In this document: piece after piece, positions 31,401 through 43,010 of the stretch | Position numbering within the stretch: position 1 is the stretch's first letter | How the letters are laid out: the number at the start of each line of letters is the position of its first letter | Assembly: GCA_963514095.1 (NCBI GenBank) | Contig: OY741266.1 | Location: 3,613,501-3,677,500 of the forward strand | Length of the DNA stretch: 64,000 nucleotides | Direction: 5' to 3' | DNA from: Eutrigla gurnardus | Taxonomy: Eukaryota; Chordata; Actinopteri; Perciformes; Triglidae | Program-made: the position numbers and the translations under genes | Notes under the pieces: model-generated | Told to the model about the DNA's origin: nothing | Database searches by the model: none | What the model saw: the letters and a program-made list of their open reading frames with translations, nothing else

Positions 31401-34400
31401 CAAAATGGCCTCTGCTGACATATAGCTTAGACACATGGATGTCACTTACCCTCAGATGCACACATTCAGCACTGAATCAGGTGGAAACAGCATACAGTTT
31501 GTGTCGTGCATATGATTTAACAGCAGATATGATTGCCAGTTTGACCTCGCAGATTTTGATATCAGTGAAAACAATTGGTGATAACGAGACAGAGCTCCTC
31601 ATAGTAAGAAGCCACTGTCTGTAGGGTGTGTTACTGTATTATTAAGATGCATCAGTGAGACTATAAATCATTTATGAATGATATCCCTGTGCAGTAAAAC
31701 CCCGTGCATTTCACCATGATATTTAATACATGTGCTTAGGGGTGTCCGAGAGCTTCATGATAAATACAATAACAGTGATACTACCTACAGTGTCCATTTG
31801 CTATTTATGTTGCCTGTCAGCGCTGTTGGCTTTTATATAGGTCATTCTGAGTGGCTGATTTATGAAAGCTCCAAGCGAAACTTCTTATCTGTCCAGTTTT
31901 ATACCTCCATTAGGCCCTCTTTGGGTTTTATTGATGAGTCTGTCGTGATACATCATTTATGCCACTGCTTCTGACACGCGTCCTCAAGATCAAAATCTGG
32001 GGCCTCGGCATTGCATCCCCACTTCCTCCAACAGTCATCTGTCTCCCTCCCTCTTCCTCTCTAACTCTATCTCTATCTTTTCCTTTCCACTAGTTTGGAA
32101 AGATGCATGGAGATAAAGTGTCTTGGATAATGACAATTTTAACATCCAAAAGTGATATGCAGCACTGATGAAGCTTGCCAACATAGAAACAGCTGGTGGG
32201 CAAACTTCAAATCCCAAATGTGTACTGCGGCATTTGGCACATGCTTGTTGGTTGACAAATCATGTTCATGATTAACAGCGAGGGTTTCTTTAATCACAAA
32301 TACGCTGTAATGAACAAGAAAAATTGATTTTGAGGACTTAAGTTGTAAAGTAGCAATATATGACATTCAGAGCATTAATATATCAGGAACAACTATTTTC
32401 TATTTAAAGATATAATGAAGTTATGTCTCCCTGAGCAGAGAATGAAGACACCTTCACTCCGTGTATTGTTATCAGAGCTTCATCTTGCTTTGTTGACGTA
32501 GCCGGCTTAGTTTGTGCATACGTGCGTGCCTCACTGGACTACAGCTGATGACCGGCGTACTCCATTATGACGGCCAAAATTGGAGTCTACAAACCAATGT
32601 GTGACATCTCGATGAGTAAGTCCAGTTCTTACAATACAGTCTATTGTTCTGTATGGAAAATGCCAATACTATCCCTGTGTATGCTCAGTACCCTTGGTCT
32701 GCACAAGTGTCTGGCACAAACTTAATACGCTGATATTGAATGCAGTTTCACCCTTCTTTGAACCTCAATACAACTTCATAATGACATCAGTGGCCTTACC
32801 TGGAAGACTCAATGCAATGGTTGCTACTGTGGAATTCATGAATGTCAAGAACACTGACTTTACACTTACGCATTAATGCATCACTCTGTCGCTACATGAC
32901 ATACATGAATTTTTCATCAGCACAATACTGCAATAAACTGCTTTGAAGAGTAGTTCGATTTTTTTTCTTTTGTTCTCAGTGTCAGAAACTGTGTTTCTCT
33001 GAAGAGAACAAGCATCCAGACACAAAGCAAACACACTCAGCTATTAGATGCTTACTTAAGATGGATTTCTCCTCCAAAGAACATGCTCTATTCCTCTGGC
33101 TCACAATGAACACATACAGTCACTCTGCCATATACAGTAATTATATGCCTTTTACAACAGGTCTTCACAGGCCAGACTGTTACAGTTATGCAAACACTGG
33201 TTGAGGGTTCTGACAATCATCTCAATTGTAAGGAAGAAATGGGAAAATGGCATATGAATACTGTACTTTTGTACAAGTAAAGTGAAACCACTGGCGATGC
33301 AGAAAGCTTGTCGACGCTGCAGAGTGGGCGATGTATACAGTACATAAGTGTTTAGAGCCTGACTAATTGAGCCAGCATTTGAAAAAGAAGCTGTTAAGGA
33401 AAACCACGGGGGTAACATGATAATTGTGCATGTGCCATCTTCATCAAACCCTCTCCTGAGCCTTTTCAGGTTCTCCACCCTCTTACTCAGCTGGCAAAAG
33501 AGATATTAACTCACCAACATTGTAGCACACTTACTAAACAGCAAATTGCTAATTGTCAAATTAGTTCACATGTCAGCGTATTCTTAATAGGGCTCATGAA
33601 GGGGGTCAGGGGGGTGCTAATAGAGGTGGGGCTGCAGCGGCCGTGAGACTGCTACAAGCTCAGTGGAGGTTGCTAGATCTTGAATAGTTCTGTACATTGC
33701 CAGCGTGGCTCTGAAGAATTCAGGGAAGTCAAGAGAATCACCAAGCAGTCAGAAGAAGCGAGAACACTTTTTTTTAAAACATGTCTTTGTTTCCTCCCCT
33801 GGGGGATTAAGACCTTGGGCATCGAATGGCACAGACTTGTTAAACCAATGCGCTTTACTGAACCAGAAGAGGCGGTGGAGAGGAGCTGTGAATCTATCAA
33901 CCCTGTCTTTGTCCGGGGGCATCACAAAACACCACTGCATTAAGAGCTTTCAAGGCTGAGAACGAAAGAAAAGGATAGATTTACCAAAGGCAGAGGTTTG
34001 TGCAAATTTGACTAAGGCACTAAAAGAATTTCTCTTTTGAATGTCCGTTTACGCCTCACAATTACACATACAAACCCTCAACTATCGATTTGAACAAAAT
34101 AGTTTTCACCTGAGTAATGTTGCAGTCATTGGAAGTTTCATTTGTAATGGTTAATTACTTTAATTCGCTGCCTGAGAACAAAAACACTGTGATGAGTTAT
34201 GCCTTTAGCTGTGGCTGTGTGTGTTCTGTTTACACACGATTCTAATAAAGGCCAAGGTCTGGCTTACGGGATCCATCTCAGTGCTTTCCCCTTTAATAAG
34301 ACAAGAAGGATGCCAATTATGGCCCCTTTGCTGCAGACTCAACTCCCAGACCTCCCCTTTAAATTGGACGCTTGAGCTGTCGATGCGTACAGAATGGATA

Positions 34401-35010
34401 CCCTGTCCTGCACTTGTGTTCATGTTTCACACAGATGAGGAGGTGGGATACACCAAGCTGCTTGTATTTGGAAGGTTACAGGGAGATGTGTCGTTGATTC
34501 ATCATCACTTGTCAGTGTCAGGGGCCTTGAAAGGAATGTGGGATGTTGCACGAGAGGAGGTAATGGATTCTTATAAGTGGGATTAGGAGGACATAGACAA
34601 AGTGGAAGAGGGTGGAGAAGATCGGGGTCATCATCTATCAGAGTGGAAACGATTTTCTGTTGATCTATGAACGCATGTCTGAATTTTCTTGTTATGCTGT
34701 ATATGTAGGAGTTTACATGGGGATGAAGTTTTGAGCCATACGTATAGTAACAAAAGGATGGAGGCTCTGTAATACTTGTGCTTGTATGTAATTGGAGAGG
34801 GGAAATTAAATCAAAATCATGATTATGGTTCCAACCCACACAAATTCCTCCCTCTACTGAACTCTATAGGTAATACTCTCCTACGGTCATGAGTATGCAT
34901 TTGCCGACTATTTGCATATGCCTAGCCAGCCAATCAGAACTGCCTATCTAAATGCTTGTAGGTTTCTACAGCATACAGTCTGCTATCCTTTTTCTGTTCA
35001 GCGAATTACG
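31401..35010. other. Intergenic, no recognised gene
   Basis: AT-rich, single-copy-looking DNA. None of the open frames (for example 31732-31974, 33152-33478 and 34420-34839) has a domain, codon pattern or splice context I can support. A short D-repeat end lies at 32515-32648. Confidence 0.5.
32515..32648 (+). repeat. Dispersed repeat D, 3' end only
   Basis: Ends with GTCTACAAACCAATGTGTGA, then GATGAGTAAGTCCA and ACAGTCTATTG. This matches the right end of the copy at 50317-50808 (ACAAACCAATGGGTGA ... ACAGTCTATAG). Confidence 0.55.
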
Positions 35011-35017
35011 ATTTGCC

Positions 35018-35455
35018 AAAATGATTGACTTCCAGGGGGCTTACGGGTACAGGAGGCTGCCTTTCGGTTGTTCCCTGGCCCCTCAAATCATCCGCAGATG
35101 TCTGGATGCCGTGCAGCAGCCACTGCACAGCCATGGCATTACTGTCTTTTTTATCTCAACAGATGTTATCGTCATGGGCAAGAGAATGGGCTATGTATCA
35201 CACGGCCCATTGGACCATGCAACTAACCGAGTTGGAAGAAGAGCTGGGGGTTGTGCTTAAAGCATGTAGGCTGCGAGCCTTGGTTGGCTATCATGTGGTT
35301 CAGGGTGTGCGGTCTTTGATGGGGGGCCATATATGAACCTCCTTAAGCTACAGGCAGTGTTCTTCAGACCCCTGGTTGGGCCGAGGCATGTGATGGTGTG
35401 GACTGACAACCTATATCATAAAGTGGTCTTCATCAAAAGGCAGTGGTAGCTGGTG
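35018..35455 (+). pseudogene. DIRS-type retrotransposon RT/RNase H fragment
   Basis: MIDFQGAYGYRRLPFGCSLA then PQIIRRCLDAVQQPLHSHGI resembles the RT segment YxxLPFGxSLAP of DIRS elements. In another frame follow LGVVLKACRLRALVGYHVVQ and LLKLQAVFFRPLVGPRHVMV with WTDN, the RNase H-region pattern LLELQAV...VxVRTDN. The catalytic DD of RT is lost (the segment reads FFISTDVIVM) and parts between motifs are deleted. It is a small fragment with no inverted terminal repeats or tyrosine recombinase. The DIRS assignment is by motif order and spacing. Confidence 0.6.
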
Positions 35456-35505
35456 AATTTTTCTTCTGGGGGGGTTCTAAAATGATTTTACTTATTATCA
35501 CCAGT

Positions 35506-35757
35506 AGGGGGGCTGCATGGTGGTGTAGTGGGTAGCACTGTCGCCTCACAGCGAGAGGGTCCCAGGTTCGATTCCAGGGTTAGGCCGGGTTCCTTCTGTG
35601 TGGAGTTCGCATGTTCTCCCCATGTAAGCGTGGGTTCTCTCCGGGTTCTCCGGCTTCCTCCCACCCTGCCTTCGCCCAATGTCAACTGCGATCAGCTCCA
35701 GCCCCCCCGTGACCCTGAATATAGGATAAGCGGTAGACAATGAATGGATGGATCACC
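35506..35757 (+). repeat. SINE-like repeat, shortened copy
   Basis: Starts GGCTGCATGGTGGTGTAGTG, with tRNA-like A box (TAGTGGGTAGCAC) and B box (GGTTCGATTCC), then the TGTGTGGAGTTCGCATGTTC block, and ends ATAAGCGGTAGACAATGAAT with GGATGG. It is the common fish repeat of this type. Compared with the copy at 44408-44795 it lacks about 140 internal bases between CTTCCTCCCAC and the final part. Confidence 0.85.
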
Positions 35758-35759
35758 AG

Positions 35760-36920
35760 TATGGTACGCTTTTGTAGAAATTGTACACCTTTACTTTTTT
35801 TGTATGTAAACTTGTCCATTTCCCTATTTTCTTTTGGTGCTTCACAGTTTTTATGCAGTTTGATGGATGAACCATTTGCTCTCTGCTGCCATCAGGTGAG
35901 TAGAGAAGTAAACTGCGGATATCCAACTTATAACGAGAGTGAACACAGATCTTTGTGCCCCAGACCGGAAATACAGCCATGACCGGGAACTGTAGACAAC
36001 GTAGAACATTTTTGGTCTGCATTTTTATTGCAAATTATAAATTAATGTTACTGTCTAAAGGCTATATTATTCACTTTGCTTGTTCAAAAAAAGTTTTTTG
36101 TTTAAAAAATAAGTCATTTAAAAAAATGTTTTATTCATCAAATGCAAAGACCAAACCATTGTGTATAGGCCCACTCCTTTCTATAGCAGAACAACGTGAA
36201 CTCGCACGGCTGAAAAAAATTGTGCAGAACAAATACACACCAAAAAGCACCGACCACTGTGTGAGTGCAACACCTCGATCCGTGTGTTACTCTGTTACCT
36301 CAGAGGACAGCTGAGTTACACTCTGCCCAAAGCCCTGTTGGAGAAAACCGGGAGAAACACTTATCAGATCAGTCAGCTATCTGCAGGGCCGAAACAGCAA
36401 ATGTCAGCAAAATGATTCATTTGTTACGCCTTCTGTGTATTCGGCGACCAGTTATATGTAAATCCAGCTCAAAATATTGTTGTTGTCAGAGATTTGCAGG
36501 ATTTTTTTTTTTTTTGTGGTCTTTACAACTGGTAGACTAATTTCAATGTAAAACTGACAGCAAACATATATAGTGTTGACCTGCCAAGGGACTACATATG
36601 AAAATTAGCTTTTTTGCTAACTCTGGCATATTTACATTTTGAGTGTAAACTGAAAATGTCAATTGATGTGCACTGTCCCTTTTAAATAAACAAATAAATA
36701 AATAATAAATAGTAATATCTGCTGGGAAAAACTGTGCTGTGAAAACATGTTACATTATAGAACATGACAATTCATGTATACATTTACTTACATTAAAACA
36801 TGAATGTAATGTTAATTGGCTTAACATGGAGGCAGAGGAACAACTTGACTCCTTATTACGTTGATATGGTGAACAAGTCAGCAGAGAATAACCTATTTAC
36901 ACAACAAGCCCTCCAACTCA
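35760..36920. other. No recognised gene
   Basis: AT-rich. A poly-T run lies at 36501-36514 and an AAATAAATAA run near 36688. The open frame at 35955-36314 has no recognised motif. Confidence 0.45.
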
Positions 36921-36921
36921 T

Positions 36922-37179
36922 ACGACCAAATAGGTCGTGTGTCACGTCCTCAAATATACAACCTCTGGGAGCGTATTGCGGAGATTCTTCCGCAACGATA
37001 GTAGTGGTTAAGGTTAGGGTTAGGTCAACGTGTGGGGGGGGTCTCTGCCGATGATTGACGGGGGGCGATCGTCTGAGACACCGGAGTGTCGATATTTACT
37101 TGACCGCTAGAGGGCGCGCTATTTTGAAACGTAACATATGGTCGTAATTCGGTGCTTGACACACGACCTATGTGGTCGT
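36922..37179. mobile_element. Small hairpin-ended MITE-like element, 258 bp
   Basis: The ends are 23-bp inverted repeats, 22 of 23 matching (left 36922-36944, right 37157-37179). Each end also folds on itself: ACGACC, a 5-base loop, GGTCGT. The interior has GC-rich words, TTAGGGTTAGG at about 37014 and CGCTAGAGGGCGCGC at 37107. No gene and no clear target duplication. Confidence 0.7.
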
Positions 37180-38845
37180 TTTCTCGAGGAGGACAGTCTG
37201 TATTTACACATTCAGCAGACATGGAACAACATTAGCATTCATTTGGAGTTGTGTGTATGTCCACCTGATGAATGGAAGTCCAATATTTATCCTCCTTTGA
37301 GCTATTTTTCATCTTCTCACCAACACCTGAGGAATATATCTGTCTCTTTAGCTTCTAAATGCTCCACTGTGTTTACTAGCTGCTCACAGATGTTTGTGCT
37401 GGGCAGATAGGCTACAGGGTAGAGTAGTGCATCAGTGCACGCTGATGATGCAAGCGGTGAGAAAGAACCAAAACCAGTCTCAGCACGGAAAAACCAAAAC
37501 AGTGAGCTGAAAGACAAGAAGGTGATAGTTCTCTGTGGGTTCATCACGTCTAGTGACCCCACTGATGCTGTGTCCAAAGTCATTCAATTCATGCTGTATC
37601 GTCTACTATATAGTTCATGTGCTCTCCGAATCTTTAGTGAGAATTCCCTGTATGGTGGACCCACAATTCATCTTGCAAAGTAGTGCACAAGCGTTGGTCA
37701 CTAACCAAGCGTAATGTACCATCATGCATTGCACTGAAGGACATTAGAGAGAGCAGGCGACAAAGCCAAACCATCTATTTAATGTGAGCAGAGCATCATA
37801 ACACAGATGGTCACAAAGTGCTTTGAATTGATGTATTATTTTGACGCTAATTGCCTCCACATTGACAACCACAGCTTAAAGACCTCCTTCCGTGCATACC
37901 TTTCACAATAAAAGCCCCAAACATATACATGGCATCAATGCTTACCAAACTCAAATAACAACAAATTAGCTTACAATATGTATTTATTACCAATGCATTC
38001 ATGTTGGTATGTATTATAGATGGTACGCCAGTAAGAAGAAAACACAGTGGAAAGTGCAGAGAAAATGACCCGAGTGGTGTCCAAAAGTAATTTTTTCATT
38101 TTCTACATGAGCTCATTATTTAGTCCTCTACACTGAGCCCCTGGATAGTGAATAGAGTAATAAATGAGTGAGTGATTTCACACACAACCAGTCTTTTCAT
38201 CCATTGTTACTGTAAAAAAAAAAGAAGAAAAGAATAAAGATGGAGAAAGTCCACACAGGGAGGAAGGGGAGGAAGACGGGTCAAATAATCACAGAACACA
38301 GACTTTCACTCAGAACACTGCTGTTAGGGTCCCGTCCAAAACCAAATGTAACCATTTTGTCTCTTCAGTCGTTAGTAACCTTAAACATCAGTGTTGATAG
38401 TCATATTACTCACGTGAGTCATCAGTAAAATTTATGTTCACCACAATATTTTAAAAAAGTGGTTTTATTGCCTGAGCTTAACTTAAACATTTTGAAAAGA
38501 CACTATGCAAAAGTGATGCTGGAGGGGAACGTAGAGCGTCATAGTTTGAAGCTCTGAACAAGCTGCATTATTTGATTTATTGGAGTGAGACGTTTTGTGT
38601 TAATAATCCATCAACGCAGTTCTAAATTAATTTGGATCCATATGTGTTTTTATGGACAAACAGTGGCGGTGGTCAACTCTGCAGCATATGTTCCTATGTG
38701 AACCTGAAATGCAAAGTGATTACTGACTAATAAAATCCTCATATAAAAATAGTTTTTCCATCGTTATGCTATCAGAACAATGAACCAAATCTGATATCTA
38801 CCGTTCTGTATAGATATTCTTTAAGAATACCTCTGGTGATTCTGG
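37180..38845. other. No recognised gene
   Basis: Nothing supported on either strand. The frames at 37138-37410 and 37435-37683 lack recognisable motifs. Confidence 0.45.
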
Positions 38846-39215
38846 ACTTACGGCAGCGGCGGCACCAGAAAATTATTATTGGGGGGGCAATGAGGGGGTC
38901 TGATTGTTTATAGGAGGTGCTAGTGAATTCTGACACCAACAAATAATACTATAATAGATATAGATGTACTGTTCCCGTGGCCGTGCTGATACACTACATA
39001 TTGTCGAATGCATGATACTAAACGTTTATCATAAAACAAACACAAGCATATTTAAATACTTTTAATGAAATGAAGTGCCAAACAACAAGCACAAAAAACA
39101 ATAGAAATCCACCACAGAGAACATCTGTGGATTTACAAGAGTGTAACTGAGAATTGTAGCACAGTGTATAGTTGTATACAGTATACTCTTACAACTGTCT
39201 CTTAACTCACTAAAT

Positions 39216-39720
39216 ATGTTTTCTCTCTCCTTCTGTTCTCCTCTCCTTCACTCTCCACTCCTGTCTTCCTCCTCTTCCTCTCCTCTAAACTCCTCCTCCT
39301 CCTCACTCTCCACTCCTGTCTTCCTCTCCTCCAAACTCCTCCTCATTCACTCTCAACTCCTGTCTTCCTCTCCTCTTCCTCCCTTCTTCTCCTCCTCACT
39401 CACTCTCCACTCCTGTCTTCCTCTCCTCTAAACTCCTCCTCACTCACTCTCCACTCCTGTCTTCCTCTCCTCTAAACTCCTCCTCACTCACTCTCTACTC
39501 CTGTCTTTCTCTCCTCTAAACTCCTCCTCACTCACTCTCAACTCCTGTCTTCCTCTCCTCTAAACTGCTCCTCATTCACTCTCCAGTCCTCTCCTCTAAA
39601 CTCCTCCTCCTCACTCTCCACTCCTGTCTTCCTCTCCTCTTCCTCCCTTCTTGTCCTCTAAACTCTGCTTCACTTGCTCTCCAATGCTGTCTTTCTCTCT
39701 TCTCCTCTCCCCTCCTCCTC
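39216..39720. repeat. 44-bp pyrimidine minisatellite inside the hAT
   Basis: Units such as ACTCCTGTCTTCCTCTCCTC plus TAAACTCCTCCTCACTCACT recur about ten times, with a clear 44-base period between about 39410 and 39560 and variants lacking one CTCCTC word. Confidence 0.9.
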
Positions 39721-39869
39721 CTTTCTCTGTTCTCCTCACCTACTACTGCCCCTTCGTCATCCTCGCTTTCATCCTCATCCTGCAAGTCCATCACTCTGTC
39801 CTGCGTCCGTAAATCACCACCACCATCGTCCACTCTTATTCGCTTTTTGGCTATCACAAATCGGTCCAT
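39576..39869 (-). pseudogene. N-terminus of hAT transposase running into the minisatellite
   Basis: ATG 39869: MDRFVIAKKRIRVDDGGGDL, RTQDRVMDLQDEDESEDDEG, then an Arg/Glu-rich stretch that is simply the translated minisatellite. The short M-x-R-F start with acidic linker fits hAT proteins of the ZMYM/TTF-finger type, but no finger or catalytic motif is left. A stop is reached at 39576. Confidence 0.5.
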
Positions 39870-40567
39870 TTCGCTCTGTTGACACAATCGCTAACTAGCC
39901 GCTATGCATCAACCACCGCTAACGTGAACGTCAAATTCAGCCTGCCGTCTGCGTGCAAACCAGCCAATCAAATCGCACGACATAAGGAAAAAAACAACCC
40001 AATCACCATAGGAATGTTATAAACAATATTTCTTCAGATGATTGATTGTTAATGTCTCAGTGTCTTAATTTGTTCTATATTTGTTATAGTTTTTAATCCA
40101 TAAATATTTCGAGGGGAGGGGGAGCAAATGGGGGGGCGCAGCCTTTGACAGGAGGGTCTTGAGACCCTGCTTGCCCCCCCCCTCGCGCCGTCACTGACTT
40201 ACGGAGGTGCCCCTGAATACATTTAAAGGGATAGTTCGGAATTTTGGACATAAGACCTATTTTCCAAGTGAGCCGGTGTGTTCGAGACGTCTGGAGACGT
40301 TTTCAAGAAATTTCATTCAGTTCTTCTAGTTGCCGAGTTCGCTTATGCTATGGCTAGCGCAAGTCAACGGTTCTTAGCTAGACAGGCATTAAAAACAGTC
40401 TTGCCGACTCCACAGTGCACCCGAGGCAAATCAATTAAAACACTATACTGTCGATGTACATATCTGTGTTGATAGAATAATATTTGAAACAAAACTAACC
40501 TCGCATCGCATGAATCATCCATTTTTTGAGGAACTAGTTTCTCAGCAGCAGCAGCTACTTTGCTCCA

Positions 40568-41056
40568 TCGGACTCAAAACTCTAAGACGCGCCGCCCAAA
40601 ATACTGCCCGTAAATAGGCAATCGAACCGGGCCAAACTGTCGGCCCCCAGCTCACTCAAACATCGGGCAGCCCACGGCCACGCGAAGCCACAATTACGCA
40701 CCGCGAACCCGGACCACTGCTCCGTCCGGAGAACTGTAAACCCTCGGACGCGTTGCGGGGATTCCCTCCAGTAAATAGACACATGAACACCGACGAATAG
40801 TCGGGCCTCGTGCCCTCAGAGCTGGGTAAAAAGCCCTTGGACTGCAGACGAACATCGGGCAGCGGGCGGCTCCGCGAATCCACACATGCGGACTCTCCGT
40901 CGGACTCAAAACTCTAAGACGCGCCGCCCGAAGTACTGCCCGTAAATAGGCAATCGAACTGGGACGAATTGTCGGGACTCATGCCCTCAGACCTGGGTGA
41001 AAAGCACATTGACCTCACGCAAACACCGGGCAGCCCACGGCCACGCGAACCCACAA
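40568..41056. repeat. Tandem GC-rich repeats in the TTAA element
   Basis: TCGGACTCAAAACTCTAAGA occurs at 40568 and 40900, a 332-base period, followed by GCAATCGAAC and a shorter nested unit with CAGAxCTGGGTxAAAAG. Three partial units can be seen. CGCGCC/CGGGCAGC words are frequent. Confidence 0.7.
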
Positions 41057-41285
41057 TTCCCTCCTGGCACCACCAGTCTCCGTTTGTTCGGTCCCGGTTC
41101 TCAGCTCCAGCGGGGGCTATCTCGGTCTCCACAGACGCTCGTTCACGTTCTGCCCTTTGAGCATCCCTCTCGCGCAATTCTTCCTCTGTATATTCAGGCT
41201 CGTACAGGTACGGTTGGGTTTGGGTGGAAAAAAACTCCTCATCAGAGTCTTCAAAAGTTTCAGTATATTCTCCAAAAGTGTCCAT
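41050..41285 (-). pseudogene. P2X7-receptor-like N-terminal fragment in a TTAA element
   Basis: ATG 41285: MDTFGEYTETFEDSDEEFFS, QPYLYEPEYTEEELRERDAQ, RAERERASVETEIAPAGAEN, and GDWWCQ, after which the tandem repeat begins. The order acidic start, PYxYEPEYTEEEL, then a tryptophan-cysteine (WCQ) matches the cytoplasmic Cys-rich domain of P2X7-like proteins, which I recall as frequent stand-alone copies in fish genomes. The zinc-binding cysteines that should follow WCQ are missing. No membrane segment is present, so it is not a receptor. Confidence 0.55.
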
Positions 41286-41743
41286 TTCTGTGAGATTGAA
41301 GAAACTAGCACTGCAGGCTACTCTGCGTCTGTAGCAATGACAGCAGGTAAACAAACTATTATAGAACCGGTAACTTATAAGTGCTAGGTGATATCAGTCC
41401 GCCGCTGCCATAGCCTACTAGGAAGTATGACACGCTGCTGCTGCTGAGACATATATCCTTAAAAATGCAAGGTTGGTTTTATTTCAAACATTCTACCAAC
41501 ACATATGTACATCGATAGTCTGCCGTTACAATGGATTTGCCTCGGGTGCACTGTGGAGTGGGCAAGACTGTTTTTAATGCCTGTCTAGCTAAGAACCGTT
41601 GACTTGCGCTAGCCATAGCATAAGCGAACTCGGCAACTAGAAGAACTGAATGATATTTCTTGAAAACGTCTCCAGACGTCTCGAACACACCGGCTGAGTT
41701 GGAAAATAGGTCTTATGTCCAAAATTCTGAACTATCCTTTTAA

Positions 41744-43010
41744 CATTTACATTTACATTTAGGTCATTTAGCAGACGCTTTTGTCCAAAGCGACTTACAA
41801 TAAGTACATTTGTCAAAAGAAGGAAACAAAGAAACCACAACTTATCATTGCCGATAAAGTAAGAGCTAAAAATAGAACAAGTGTTAGGTCCTCATCTGAG
41901 TAAAGTAGTACCTTAAGAGCAACAGTGCTATGATCAGAGAGTTTTTTTGGGGGGGGGGGGGGGGGGGTGTTAGTGGGTCATGCTATGCTGAGTCGAGGTG
42001 AATTCTGAACAGGTGAGTCTTGAGCCTTTTTCGGAAGATGGGAAATGACTCTGCTGTCCTGACATTAGTCGGGAGTTCGTTCCATCACTGAGGCGCCAGA
42101 ACAGAGAAGAGTCTGGACTTTGCTGAGCGACATTTGTTTGATTTCAGCGATGGTGGTACTAGCCGGCCAGCTGAAGTAGAGGAGCGAAGTGCTCGCTTCG
42201 GGGCATGAGGTTTGACCAGTGTTTGAAGGTAGATGGGTGCCGTTCCATTGATGGCCCTGAAGGCCAGTGCCATCGTCTTGAATTGGATGCGTGCTGCAAC
42301 AGGGAGCCAGGTCACAGAGGAGGGGGGTCACATGGGAGAATTTGGGTAGATTGAAGATAAGGCGTGCTGCAGCGTTCTGGATATGCTGCAATGGTTTAAT
42401 CGCAGAGGCCGGGAGTCCGGCCAGGAGAGAGTTGCATTAGTCAAGGCGGGAGATGACCAGTGCTTGGACCAGGAGTTACGTTGCATCCTTTGTGAGGAAG
42501 GTCCGAATCCTGCGGATATTGTAGAGGGAAAATCTGCAGGATCGGGCCACAGCAGTGATGTTGGGGGGGGAGGATAGTTGGTCATCGAGGATTACACCCA
42601 GGTTCCTTGCAGTTGAGGAAGGTAATACTGTGATGCCCTCGACAGTGACCGACAGGTCCATGCAAGGGCAGTCTTTCCCTGGGATGAAGAGGAGTTCGGT
42701 TTTATTCAGGTTAAGCTTGAGGTGATGTGCAGTTGTCCAGACAGAGATGTTAGCCAGACAGTCCGAGATGCGAGTTGCAATGTGAGTGTCAGAGGTTGGG
42801 GGAAAAGAGAGGAACAGCTGGGTGTCATCTGCGTAGCAATGGTAGGAGAATCCATGCGATGTAATAACAGAACCTAGTGAACTGGTGTATAGTGAGAACA
42901 GAAGCGGTCCTAATACTGAGCCTTGAGGGACACCCGTGTCCAGAGAACTGGGTTTGGACATAGAGCCATTCCATGCGAATGGCTCCATGTCCTTGTCTAT
43001 GTCCTTTAAG
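41744..43010 (-). mobile_element. L2-type LINE, 5'-truncated, second family
   Basis: The 3' end (left) has ATTTACATTTACATTTAGGT and the conserved AGACGCTTTTGTCCAAAGCG; the 5' end is in the RT. It begins next to the TTAA of the preceding element. A 19-G run lies at 41949-41967. Confidence 0.85.
42010..42988 (-). pseudogene. L2-type ORF2 RT and C-terminal region
   Basis: [20 protein letters not shown], then [12 protein letters not shown] (RT active site), [44 protein letters not shown] and a stop at 42476. Other frames then give LPASAIKPLQHIQNAAARLI, RALRSSTSAGRLVP, and WWNELP near 42085 before the C-terminal HLFR. Two or more frame changes (around 42480 and 42330) and a stop inactivate it. 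Confidence 0.85.

Larger units (their letters stand above)
38854..40196 (-). mobile_element. hAT transposon with perfect 8-bp duplication ACTTACGG
   Basis: ACTTACGG lies at 38846-38853 and 40197-40204. Ends CAGCGGCGGCACC and (reverse complement) CAGTGACGGCGCG form the inverted pair, followed inward by poly-G/poly-C tracts. The original target reads GACTTACGGAGG after excision. It holds a short transposase start on the minus strand and a long minisatellite. Confidence 0.92.
40227..41739. mobile_element. TTAA-target transposon with ~285-bp inverted arms
   Basis: TTAA at 40223-40226 and 41740-41743 flank ends AGGGATAGTTCGGAATTTTG and (reverse complement) AAGGATAGTTCAGAATTTTG. The arms (40227-40512 and 41461-41739) are nearly complete inverted copies, including CAAGTCAACGGTTCTTAGCT. 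TTAA specificity fits Kolobok- or piggyBac-type transposition. The interior has tandem GC-rich repeats and a P2X7-like coding remnant. Confidence 0.9.

Noticed and set aside
35506..35740. Open frames on both strands over the SINE-like repeat
   Set aside because: They are produced by the repeat itself and recur at 44640-44906.
37011..37026. Interstitial telomere repeat TTAGGGTTAGG
   Set aside because: Fewer than two full units, inside the MITE; chance is enough.
41949..41967. Regulatory G-quadruplex tract
   Set aside because: A single 19-G homopolymer in a LINE 3' UTR; likely slippage, and its length may be an assembly artefact.
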